5,002 nucleotides of DNA from the NCBI GenBank assembly GCA_028822575.1, contig JAPKDN010000286.1, positions 1-5,002 of the forward strand, read 5' to 3'. The DNA is from Alphaproteobacteria bacterium (GTDB taxonomy: Bacteria; Pseudomonadota; Alphaproteobacteria; Thalassobaculales; Thalassobaculaceae). A model generated the notes under the pieces. That model ran no database searches, was not told the origin of the DNA, and worked only from the letters and a program-made list of their open reading frames with translations. Each line of letters opens with the position of its first letter. The first letter of the stretch is position 1. Below are positions 1-4,960 of the stretch, piece after piece. Both the position numbers and the translations under genes were made by a program.

Positions 1-335
1 GGCAGGAACAAAAATCGTTGCTGGTCCTGGGGCAGTGATTTGTACCCGCCGTCGACGACGGCTCGCTTGGCGATGGCCAGTACCTTGGCGTCTGATTCGT
101 ACATGCGCGCATTGTTGCGGAACATATTGCGCGAGAATTGGTCGAGCAGGATAACCAGGGCAAGGCAGGAGGCGGGGTCGGCCTCCCAGTGATCCATATC
201 ACCGGCTACCGCGGCCTCGTAGGCGGCGCCGAACCGGGACCGGATCGTCTCGTCGAAGACAGGGTTCTTCTCAAATTGCTGCTCGGGCTCGGTCTCCTCG
301 AACCAGAAATTCAAAATATCCTTAACCGTCGCCAT
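1..335 (-). CDS. DUF924 family protein, 5' part only (runs off the left edge)
   Basis: This is the first 111 complete codons of a minus-strand gene; the rest lies beyond base 1. The product begins MATVKDILNFWFEE and matches what I know of the DUF924 (PF06041) family: an N-terminal ILxFWF motif (residues 7-12), FDETIRSRFG (27-36), a YEAA..GD..HW stretch (39-50), and the hallmark LALVILLDQFSRNMFR (58-73), followed by YESDAKVLAIA (79-89) and a QRFLFLP start of the next conserved block. The family is helical, about 180-200 residues long, probably cytoplasmic and of unknown biochemical function, so roughly 70-90 residues are missing. The ATG at 335-333 is supported by a GGAAGGG ribosome binding site (complement of 340-346) four bases upstream. 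It is divergent from the lipoprotein gene. Family assignment is by remembered motifs and is firm; no function can be given. Confidence 0.88.
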   Translation of the reverse strand, partial: MATVKDILNFWFEETEPEQQFEKNPVFDETIRSRFGAAYEAAVAGDMDHWEADPASCLALVILLDQFSRNMFRNNARMYESDAKVLAIAKRAVVDGGYKSLPQDQQRFLFL

Positions 336-406
336 CTCACCCTTCCACGAAGTCAGGGGCGACGATATCCCAGCCACCGTTGTGGGTAAATGCACGTCGC
401 GCGCCG

Positions 407-434
407 TTGAAGACTGGACGTGAGCCTTTATCAT
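407..434 (+). promoter_or_regulatory. Candidate sigma-70 promoter of the lipoprotein gene
   Basis: TTGAAG at 407-412 (4 of 6 to the -35 consensus) is followed after 16 bases by TATCAT at 429-434 (5 of 6 to the -10 consensus). This would start transcription near 441 and give a leader of about 45 bases before the ATG at 485. The hexamer TATCAT recurs at 442-447, thirteen bases on, but that copy has no fitting -35 element. The promoter is seen by consensus matching only. Confidence 0.45.
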
Positions 435-474
435 CCCCATCTATCATACAAGCGTGCCAGAGTGGATATGCAGT

Positions 475-479
475 GGAGG
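475..479 (+). promoter_or_regulatory. Ribosome binding site fixing the lipoprotein start
   Basis: GGAGG lies five bases before the ATG at 485. It decides between this start and an in-frame ATG at 380, which would add 35 residues and push the signal peptide away from the N-terminus. Confidence 0.75.
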
Positions 480-484
480 TCTTC

Positions 485-1108
485 ATGATCAGAACGATTC
501 TTACGGCCACCGGCCTCTCAGCCATGGTGATGCTGGCAGGATGCGTGACCGTCAACGAGACCTATACCGGTGTCGCCAATGAGTCCAAACGTGACTATCT
601 GAAATATGCCAGCAGCGAGACACCGGTACTGGTGCGGGCCGTGAATTCTCCCTTCAGCGAGGGTGCGCTTCAAACGGCTGCCACGGCCGCCCGCCACGCC
701 AAGGACGCGGTCAACGTTGGCACCGTAGAGTTCACCGAGGACGACACAGCGGCGGGGCAACCGCATTTCCGCGTAGTCATGCTCTATGATCCAGCAGTGA
801 ACGTGTCGGCCTATGACGTCTGCAAGGCCGACTCTGTGCCACCCATCGCCGTTCGATCCCCCGGCGAGCTTCGCATCCACAGCGTGTTCTGCTCTCGTGA
901 CGAGCCGTTGGCAGGAACGACCGTCGCGGGCCCAGCGCCTAAGAGCCTTGACGACGCAGCTTACGAGAAACTGGTCCAGATGGCCTTCACGAACATGTTT
1001 CCAACCAATGATCCAGAAGGCCCGAACGAGGGCCGCTTCCGGACAACCCTGCGGCTAGCTCCGACGATTGGCTTTCGGCTCAACCCATTCGAGGGCTTGT
1101 TCGACTAG
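485..1108 (+). CDS. Uncharacterised outer-membrane-type lipoprotein, 207 residues
   Basis: I do not recognise a named gene. The start at 485 is chosen because of the GGAGG site just upstream and because it places a short lipoprotein signal peptide at the N-terminus: R3 as the only positive charge, a hydrophobic core (residues 4-17), and the lipobox LAGC with Cys20 as the lipidated residue. The next residue is Val rather than Asp, so by the usual rule the mature protein would be sorted to the outer membrane. The mature part has an N-rich start (TVNETYTGVANES), a core segment VGTVEFTEDD (78-87), a strand-like HFRVVMLYDP (94-103), and two cysteines, C113 and C136, which could form a periplasmic disulfide. 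There is an MAFTNMFP segment (166-173) and a tail ending LNPFEGLFD. The pattern FxxxxxxFRVVxxYDP...C resembles, from memory, an unnamed family of alphaproteobacterial lipoproteins. The gene is monocistronic, divergent from the DUF924 gene and convergent with hbd. The coding call is firm; the function is unknown. Confidence 0.82.
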   Translation: MIRTILTATGLSAMVMLAGCVTVNETYTGVANESKRDYLKYASSETPVLVRAVNSPFSEGALQTAATAARHAKDAVNVGTVEFTEDDTAAGQPHFRVVMLYDPAVNVSAYDVCKADSVPPIAVRSPGELRIHSVFCSRDEPLAGTTVAGPAPKSLDDAAYEKLVQMAFTNMFPTNDPEGPNEGRFRTTLRLAPTIGFRLNPFEGLFD

Positions 1109-1143
1109 GCGGTTATTGGATTGAGCGCAACGTGGAACGCAGA

Positions 1144-1161
1144 AAATTCAAACATGAATTT
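1144..1161. other. Weak AT-rich inverted repeat between convergent genes
   Basis: AAATTC (1144-1149) and GAATTT (1156-1161) are perfect inverted arms around a six-base loop. Read on the minus strand, the right arm is followed by TTCT, so it could serve as a weak terminator downstream of the hbd stop, about 80 bases away. The stem is AT-only except for one pair, so this is tentative. Confidence 0.25.
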
Positions 1162-1208
1162 CTCTCTGATTCCTTGAGGCGAACCTGAATTCACAATTCG
1201 ATCCAAGC

Positions 1209-1236
1209 CACGCACTGGCGTGATAATTGTTGATTT
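1209..1236 (+). terminator. Possible weak terminator after the lipoprotein gene
   Basis: CACGC (1209-1213) and GCGTG (1218-1222) form a perfect five-pair stem with an ACTG loop. On the plus strand it is followed by a T-rich stretch ending in TTTT (1233-1236). The stem is short, the T-run is interrupted, and it sits 100 bases past the lipoprotein stop, so this is only a candidate for ending plus-strand transcription before it runs into hbd. Confidence 0.3.
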
Positions 1237-1240
1237 TGGT

Positions 1241-2113
1241 CTAACGCGTCGGCACCGGCTGATCGCCAGAATAGTCATAAAAGCCGCGACCCGTCTTGCG
1301 GCCAAGCCAGCCAGCCTCGACATATTTAACCAACAACGGGCATGGCCGATACTTGGAATCCGCTAATCCGTCATGCAGCACATGCATGACGGCCAAACAG
1401 GTATCCAAACCGATGAAATCCGCCAGTTGCAGCGGCCCCATTGGATGGTTCGCGCCAAGCCGCATGGCGGTGTCGATCGACTGCACGCCGCCGACACCCT
1501 CATAAAGGGTATAAACCGCCTCGTTGATCATCGGCAGCAGGATGCGGTTGACGATGAATGCCGGGAAATCCTCAGCCACTGCCACGGTCTTACCAAGCCT
1601 TTCGGCAAGCTCGTTGACGGCTAGGAACGTGTCCTGATCCGTCGCAATGCCCCGGATTAGCTCCACCAGCTGCATCAACGGCACCGGGTTCATGAAATGC
1701 ATGCCGATGAACTTGCCGGGGCGATCGGTGACCGCCGCTAAACGCGTTATCGAGATCGACGAGGTGTTGGTAGCGATCAGGGCCGTTTCCGACAAATTAG
1801 GGACCAACGCCCGTAAAATTTCACGTTTGATCCCTTCATTTTCCGTCGCGGCCTCGATGACAAGGTCGCTGTTGGAAAACGCAGCGTAGTCCTGGCCCGT
1901 CCCGATCCGAGCCATCGCCTGGGTCACATCCACGTCGGCGATTTTACCGCGGCTGGCCTGGCGGGCCAAATTACGCTCGATCGTCGAAAGCGCGTCCGAA
2001 AGCGCGGTTTCCTGAACGTCGAATATTTGAACATCAAGACCGGCCATCGCGCAGACATGCGCTATGCCGGAACCCATCTGCCCGGCGCCGATGATGCCGA
2101 CACGCTGGATCAT
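1241..2113 (-). CDS. hbd: 3-hydroxybutyryl-CoA dehydrogenase (NAD-dependent, FadB/HCDH family)
   Basis: The predicted enzyme oxidises (S)-3-hydroxybutyryl-CoA to acetoacetyl-CoA with NAD(P), or the reverse, in the cytoplasm. Length 290 is typical of the stand-alone family (about 280-295). The N-terminal Rossmann domain has GAGQMG (9-14) in the GxGxxG position and D32 ending the second strand. EAATEN (87-92), NTSS (116-119), HFMNP (139-143) with catalytic His139, and LVEL (149-152) with Glu151 that pairs with it are all present. Ser118 and Asn189 (in FIVNR) complete the usual active-site set. The C-terminal helical domain (about 187-283) contains NHPMGPLQLADFIGLD and a GRKTGRGFYDY ending. The ATG is preceded by GGGAG (complement of 2120-2124) at six bases. 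It is the last gene of the run, 53 bases after etfA. The (S)-hydroxyacyl-CoA dehydrogenase activity is clear. A longer or different acyl substrate, such as the 3-hydroxyadipyl-CoA of PaaH enzymes, cannot be excluded from sequence. Confidence 0.93.
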   Translation of the reverse strand: MIQRVGIIGAGQMGSGIAHVCAMAGLDVQIFDVQETALSDALSTIERNLARQASRGKIADVDVTQAMARIGTGQDYAAFSNSDLVIEAATENEGIKREILRALVPNLSETALIATNTSSISITRLAAVTDRPGKFIGMHFMNPVPLMQLVELIRGIATDQDTFLAVNELAERLGKTVAVAEDFPAFIVNRILLPMINEAVYTLYEGVGGVQSIDTAMRLGANHPMGPLQLADFIGLDTCLAVMHVLHDGLADSKYRPCPLLVKYVEAGWLGRKTGRGFYDYSGDQPVPTR

Positions 2114-2143
2114 TTTTAACTCCCGTTGGCGGCACGCTTGGAA

Positions 2144-2163
2144 GGGCGGCCGCCCGGATCCGG
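2144..2163. repeat. Two overlapping perfect palindromes in the etfA-hbd spacer
   Basis: GGGCGGCCGCCC (2144-2155) is a perfect 12-base palindrome, and CCGGATCCGG (2154-2163) is a perfect 10-base palindrome sharing two bases with it. Together they fill much of the 53-base spacer between the etfA stop and the hbd start. In RNA each could fold as a short GC-rich hairpin. No T-run follows on the minus strand, so it is not a standard intrinsic terminator. Partial attenuation, RNA processing or a protein site are possible but unproven. Confidence 0.5.
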
Positions 2164-2166
2164 TTG

Positions 2167-3117
2167 TTAAGAGCCGAAACCCTGTTTGCCGAGTTCCTCG
2201 TCCAGCTCCGGCACAGCCTTGAACAGATCGGCTACCAGACCGAAATCGGCAACCTGAAAGATCGGCGCTTCCTCATCCTTGTTGATCGCAACGATGACCT
2301 TGCTGTCCTTCATGCCGGCGAGATGTTGAATCGCACCGGAAATACCCACGGCGATATACAGATCCGGCGCCACCACCTTACCGGTCTGACCTACCTGATA
2401 GTCATTGGGTACATAGCCAGCATCGACGGCGGCACGGGAGGCGCCAACGGCGGCACCGAGCCTGTCGGCGACAGCTTCTATTATTGGGAAGTTCTCACCG
2501 GACTGCATGCCACGGCCCCCGGAAATCACGATCTGGGCCGAGGTCAGTTCTGGACGTTCCGAGGAGCTGAGTTCCGAGCCGATATAGCTAGAAAGACCGG
2601 AATCGCCCTTGCCTTCCACGGCTTCGATCGCCGCCGAGCCACCTTCCGCAGCAACCGCCTCAAAAGCGGTGGTGCGAACAGTAATTACCTTCAGCGTGTC
2701 CGATGACTTTACCGTCGCCATGGCGTTCCCAGCATAGATCGGACGAACGAAGGTATCAGCATCCACGACTTCGGAAATCTCTGAGATCTGTTGCACGTCA
2801 AGCAACGCTGCGGCGCGCGGCATCACATTTTTGCCCTCAGCCGTAGCCGGCGCCACCACGTGGCTGTAATCACCGGCGAGGGAGACCACTAGATTGGCGA
2901 CGTTCTCGGCAAGACCATTTGCGTATTCAGCGGAATCCGCGACAAGCACCTTGGAAATACCAGCGACCTTGGCCGCCTGCTCACCAACACCCGCGCAGCC
3001 GCTTCCAGCCACCAGGATATTGATGTCGCCACCAATTGCCTGCGCGGCCGCCGCCGCGTTCAAGGTCGCAGGCTTGAGTTCTAAATTATCGTGTTCGGCG
3101 ACGATCAGCGTAGTCAT
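2167..3117 (-). CDS. etfA: Electron transfer flavoprotein alpha subunit
   Basis: This is the FAD-binding subunit of the soluble ETF heterodimer, which accepts electrons from acyl-CoA dehydrogenases and hands them to membrane ETF-ubiquinone oxidoreductase. At 316 residues it is the normal bacterial length. Domain I (about 1-185) starts [11 protein letters not shown]. Domain II carries the FAD signature: SGGRGM (199-204), GASR (225-228), VGQTGK (242-247), [12 protein letters not shown] (258-269), AINKD (277-281) and a conserved ADLF at 296-299. R228, T245, H265, N279 and D297 line up, at a constant offset of 21, with human ETFA R249, T266, H286, N300 and D318 as I remember them, so the FAD pocket is intact. 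An Ala-run (21-25) in domain I is unremarkable. The ATG lies one base after the etfB TGA, with AAGGTGA (complement of 3124-3130) inside the etfB end as the ribosome binding site, which fits coupled translation and one-to-one subunit production. Confidence is very high. Confidence 0.97.
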   Translation of the reverse strand: MTTLIVAEHDNLELKPATLNAAAAAQAIGGDINILVAGSGCAGVGEQAAKVAGISKVLVADSAEYANGLAENVANLVVSLAGDYSHVVAPATAEGKNVMPRAAALLDVQQISEISEVVDADTFVRPIYAGNAMATVKSSDTLKVITVRTTAFEAVAAEGGSAAIEAVEGKGDSGLSSYIGSELSSSERPELTSAQIVISGGRGMQSGENFPIIEAVADRLGAAVGASRAAVDAGYVPNDYQVGQTGKVVAPDLYIAVGISGAIQHLAGMKDSKVIVAINKDEEAPIFQVADFGLVADLFKAVPELDEELGKQGFGS

Positions 3118-3118
3118 C

Positions 3119-3868
3119 TCAAATCACCTTCGCGACATTGCGTAGTTTCTCCACCAACTCGGCGACGTTCTCAACCTTGACGCCAGCCTCGCGCTTCGGC
3201 GGCTCGACAACCTGAAGCGTTTCCAAACGCGGGCTTGGGTCCACGCCCAGATCCGCCGGCGACATCTGATCGATCGGCTTCTTCTTCGCCTTCATGATGT
3301 TCGGTAACGACGCATAGCGCGGCTCGTTCAGACGCAGATCCGTAGTTAAAACGGCGGGCAGCTTCAAGGTGATGGTCTCTAAACCGCCATCAACCTCGCG
3401 AGTCGCCTTCAGGTCGCCATCTCCAATCTCAAGGTTGGAGATGAAAGTCGCCTGCCCCCAGCCCAGCAACGCAGCCAGCATCTGGCCAGTCTGATTGCAG
3501 TCATCATCGATCGCCTGTTTGCCGACGATGATCACCGACGGGCCTTCCTTATCGGCGATCGCCTTCAACATTTTTGCAACTGCCAGCGGCTCCACATCAC
3601 CGTCGTGCAGGACATGGATACCCCGGTCGGCGCCCATGGCGAGCGCTGTGCGGATGGTCTCCTGACACTGCTGCACACCTATTGACACCGCGATTACCTC
3701 CTCAGCCTTGCCGGCCTCGCGAATACGGATCGCCTCCTCGATGGAAATTTCATCAAACGGGTTCATGGACATCTTTACGTTAGCGAGTTCCACACCCGTC
3801 TGCTCGGCTTTGACCCGGACTTTAACGTTGTAGTCGATGACCCGCTTCACGGGCACGAGCACCTTCAT
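3119..3868 (-). CDS. etfB: Electron transfer flavoprotein beta subunit
   Basis: This is the AMP-binding subunit (domain III) of ETF, partner of the next gene. At 249 residues it has the usual length. It starts [14 protein letters not shown] and contains NPFDE (36-40), [12 protein letters not shown] (75-86) and [14 protein letters not shown] (115-128), whose D122 and N125-Q126-T127 match the human AMP-contacting segment. The recognition loop [12 protein letters not shown] (188-199) is complete: L188 corresponds to human Leu195, which anchors acyl-CoA dehydrogenases, and the lysines K193 and K196 occupy the positions methylated in the mammalian protein. This indicates a conventional group I ETF serving several dehydrogenases. 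No fixC or fixX gene is in view, so there is no support for a bifurcating FixAB type. The ATG has GGAG (complement of 3874-3877) at five bases. A 9-base perfect inverted repeat lies inside the gene at 3418-3443. Confidence 0.97.
   Translation of the reverse strand: MKVLVPVKRVIDYNVKVRVKAEQTGVELANVKMSMNPFDEISIEEAIRIREAGKAEEVIAVSIGVQQCQETIRTALAMGADRGIHVLHDGDVEPLAVAKMLKAIADKEGPSVIIVGKQAIDDDCNQTGQMLAALLGWGQATFISNLEIGDGDLKATREVDGGLETITLKLPAVLTTDLRLNEPRYASLPNIMKAKKKPIDQMSPADLGVDPSPRLETLQVVEPPKREAGVKVENVAELVEKLRNVAKVI
3418..3443. repeat. Perfect 9-bp inverted repeat inside etfB
   Basis: CATCTCCAA (3418-3426) and TTGGAGATG (3435-3443) are exact reverse complements around an eight-base loop. They fall on codons for residues around ISNLEIGDG (about 143-151). 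The mRNA could fold a stable 9-pair hairpin here. It may be chance. Confidence 0.6.
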
Positions 3869-3899
3869 GGCGACTCCGCGAATTCAATGTGAAAAAGAC

Positions 3900-3911
3900 C
3901 CTTTTACAAGG
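3900..3911. promoter_or_regulatory. Near-palindrome just after the predicted etfB transcription start
   Basis: CCTTTTACAAGG is a 12-base inverted repeat with a single mismatched pair. It would sit at roughly +2 to +13 of the etfB transcript if the promoter call is right, a usual place for a repressor operator. No regulator is identified in the window and the motif matches none that I can name. Confidence 0.25.
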
Positions 3912-3919
3912 CTCACCCC

Positions 3920-3948
3920 GTCTTAGGAGAGCATTGCCGACCTGTCAA
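3920..3948 (-). promoter_or_regulatory. Candidate sigma-70 promoter for etfB-etfA-hbd
   Basis: On the minus strand a perfect TTGACA (complement of 3943-3948) is followed, after exactly 17 bases, by TAAGAC (complement of 3920-3925; 3 of 6 to the -10 consensus). The start of transcription would be near 3912, giving a leader of about 44 bases. It sits in the 149-base gap between the adenosyltransferase stop and the etfB start, which suggests that the ETF genes have their own promoter even if some readthrough from upstream occurs. The strong -35 and ideal spacing make it credible; the -10 is weak. Confidence 0.5.
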
Positions 3949-4017
3949 GCATCAGCCGCGTCAATGGCCACCATATGAGCAATTGAGAGAGCCAGCCGAG
4001 GAGGTATTACGACGTCA

Positions 4018-4581
4018 CTATCGGTTCTGACCAGGCACCCAAAGTACATCTCCCGCGCCTTTATCGTTTACATGTCGCGCCAGCACGAACAGATGGTCGG
4101 AAAGTCGATTGATATACTTCACCGCCAGCGGATTGATCGTTTCGGTCTCCGCCAATCCGGTGATATCGCGCTCGGCCCGACGAGCCGCCGTACGCGCGTG
4201 GTGCAGCTGTGCCGCCAACTCCGAACCACCGGGCAAGATAAATGAAGATAGCGGCGCGAGGTCGGCATTCATCGCATCGATCTCCGCTTCCAGACGATCG
4301 ACTTGCTCTTGCACCACCCGCAATGGCGGATATTTCGGATTTTCCCGCTCCGGCGTGCAGAGATCCGCGCCAAGATCGAAGAGATCGTTCTGGATCCGCG
4401 CCAGCATCACATCGACCTCGCCGGTGGCGCGAAGGCGCGCAATGCCAAGCACCGCGTTGGACTCATCTACCGAGCCATAGGCGGAGGGGCGAGCCGAATG
4501 TTTCGCGACCCGCGCGCCATCGCCCAGCGACGTTTGTCCAGCGTCTCCGCCTCTTGTATAAATTTTCGTCAGCTTGACCAC
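4018..4581 (-). CDS. Cob(I)alamin adenosyltransferase, PduO type
   Basis: The enzyme transfers the adenosyl group of ATP to cob(I)alamin, making coenzyme B12. At 187 residues it has the length of the single-domain PduO/MMAB-type ATR family, a trimer of five-helix bundles. The N-terminal ATP-binding segment KIYTRGGDAGQTSLGDG (6-22) is complete, followed by RVAKHSAR (24-31), AYGSVDESNAVLG (34-46), QNDLFDLGADL (64-74), SFILPGGS (113-120), ARTAARRAER (129-138) and YINRLSDHLFVLAR (156-169). The R-x-x-RRAER and NRLSD motifs are the family hallmarks; F114 is probably the Phe that shields the corrin lower face. The start is GTG, 27 bases after the stop of the twin-transmembrane gene, so the two are probably co-transcribed. 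Next to ETF and hydroxybutyryl-CoA dehydrogenase, the likely clients are methylmalonyl-CoA or ethylmalonyl-CoA mutases encoded elsewhere (inference). I leave the symbol open because pduO, cobO and atr naming varies. No cobalamin riboswitch is visible upstream. Confidence 0.95.
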   Translation of the reverse strand: MVKLTKIYTRGGDAGQTSLGDGARVAKHSARPSAYGSVDESNAVLGIARLRATGEVDVMLARIQNDLFDLGADLCTPERENPKYPPLRVVQEQVDRLEAEIDAMNADLAPLSSFILPGGSELAAQLHHARTAARRAERDITGLAETETINPLAVKYINRLSDHLFVLARHVNDKGAGDVLWVPGQNR

Positions 4582-4588
4582 CGAACCG

Positions 4589-4594
4589 CCCTCT
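4589..4594 (-). promoter_or_regulatory. Ribosome binding site supporting the GTG start of the adenosyltransferase
   Basis: AGAGGG on the minus strand lies seven bases before the GTG codon (4581-4579). The family's conserved N-terminus (KIYTRGGD) begins only five residues later, so this start needs no extension. Confidence 0.6.
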
Positions 4595-4608
4595 GTCCTT
4601 GACCCAGA

Positions 4609-4806
4609 TTAATCGTTGGCGAGCGCCATCAAAATCACCACCAGCAGAACCGCTATACCTTGAAACAACACCCTATAGCGCATGAAAACATTTGAACGTT
4701 GGGGAGCGTTCTCGCCGCCACGCGCAAAGGAAACCAAGCCGGCCGCCAGAGTCCCAAAGACCAGCACCAGGGAGACGACGAGAAGAGCGATCATATAACC
4801 ATCCAT
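4609..4806 (-). CDS. Twin-transmembrane HIG1-domain-like small membrane protein
   Basis: This is a 65-residue inner-membrane protein with two helices: about residues 5-28 (MIALLVVSLVLVFGTL and on) and about 47-62 (FQGIAVLLVVILM). The connecting loop FARGGENAPQRSN leads into MRYRVLFQG (42-50), the basic MRxRVxxQG pattern typical of the HIG1/twin-transmembrane family (PF04588). Eukaryotic HIG1 proteins (Rcf1, HIGD1A) associate with cytochrome c oxidase and supercomplexes; the bacterial role is not established. I chose the ATG at 4806 (MDGYM) because bacterial members usually begin just before the first helix. An in-frame GTG at 4851 would add 15 residues, and an ATG at 4794 would remove four. 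None of the starts has a convincing Shine-Dalgarno sequence. The gene is first in the run, 27 bases before the adenosyltransferase. Confidence 0.85.
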   Translation of the reverse strand: MDGYMIALLVVSLVLVFGTLAAGLVSFARGGENAPQRSNVFMRYRVLFQGIAVLLVVILMALAND

Positions 4807-4867
4807 TCGAGGGATATAACCCCGAGGCGCACCGCCCGCAATCGGAACCACGCCCGGATGGTCTCAA

Positions 4868-4895
4868 AAACTACACAAAGTGCATCTGCTTTCAA
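4868..4895 (-). promoter_or_regulatory. Weak promoter candidate for the twin-transmembrane/adenosyltransferase genes
   Basis: TTGAAA on the minus strand (complement of 4890-4895; 5 of 6 to the -35 consensus) is followed after 16 bases by TAGTTT (complement of 4868-4873; 3 of 6 to the -10). It is placed suitably upstream of the first gene in the run, with a leader of about 55 bases, but the -10 is poor. Confidence 0.25.
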
Positions 4896-4916
4896 CAAAT
4901 CGCCACATCTGTTACT

Positions 4917-4960
4917 GGGTTATTGTCAGATCGCTTTTTGTGACGATGCGGCGATAACCC
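4917..4960. repeat. Imperfect extended hairpin upstream of the operon
   Basis: GGGTTAT (4917-4923) and ATAACCC (4954-4960) are perfect inverted arms. On the plus-strand RNA the stem extends to eleven pairs with two G-U wobbles (arms 4917-4927 and 4950-4960). A further ATCG/CGAT stem (4930-4933 with 4944-4947) follows across a two-by-two internal loop. On the minus strand the wobbles become mismatches. There is no T-run typical of a terminator on the minus strand. Confidence 0.4.

Noticed and set aside
440..465. TGGCACG on the minus strand upstream of the DUF924 gene as a sigma-54 promoter
   Set aside because: The expected GC dinucleotide at the -12 element is absent at the right spacing.
380..484. 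35-residue N-terminal extension of the lipoprotein from the ATG at 380
   Set aside because: It would bury the signal peptide and lipobox internally, it crosses the predicted promoter, and the GGAGG site points to the ATG at 485.
337..555. 72-codon minus-strand frame overlapping the start of the lipoprotein gene and ending just before the DUF924 start
   Set aside because: It overlaps the signal-peptide codons of a better-supported gene and has no motif. Its end next to the DUF924 ATG is probably chance.
2164..2706. Long open frame (180 codons) on the plus strand, antisense to etfA
   Set aside because: It starts with TTG at the etfA stop, has no ribosome binding site and no recognisable motif, and lies wholly within the certain etfA gene. 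Long antisense frames are common opposite GC-rich genes.
3119..3868. Electron-bifurcating FixAB-type ETF
   Set aside because: The beta subunit carries the [10 protein letters not shown] recognition loop of conventional ETF, and no fixC or fixX gene is nearby.
4362..4403. 11-base direct repeat GATCCGCGCCA (4362-4372 and 4393-4403) in the adenosyltransferase gene
   Set aside because: The two copies are read in different frames and encode different conserved residues, so it is most likely coincidental.
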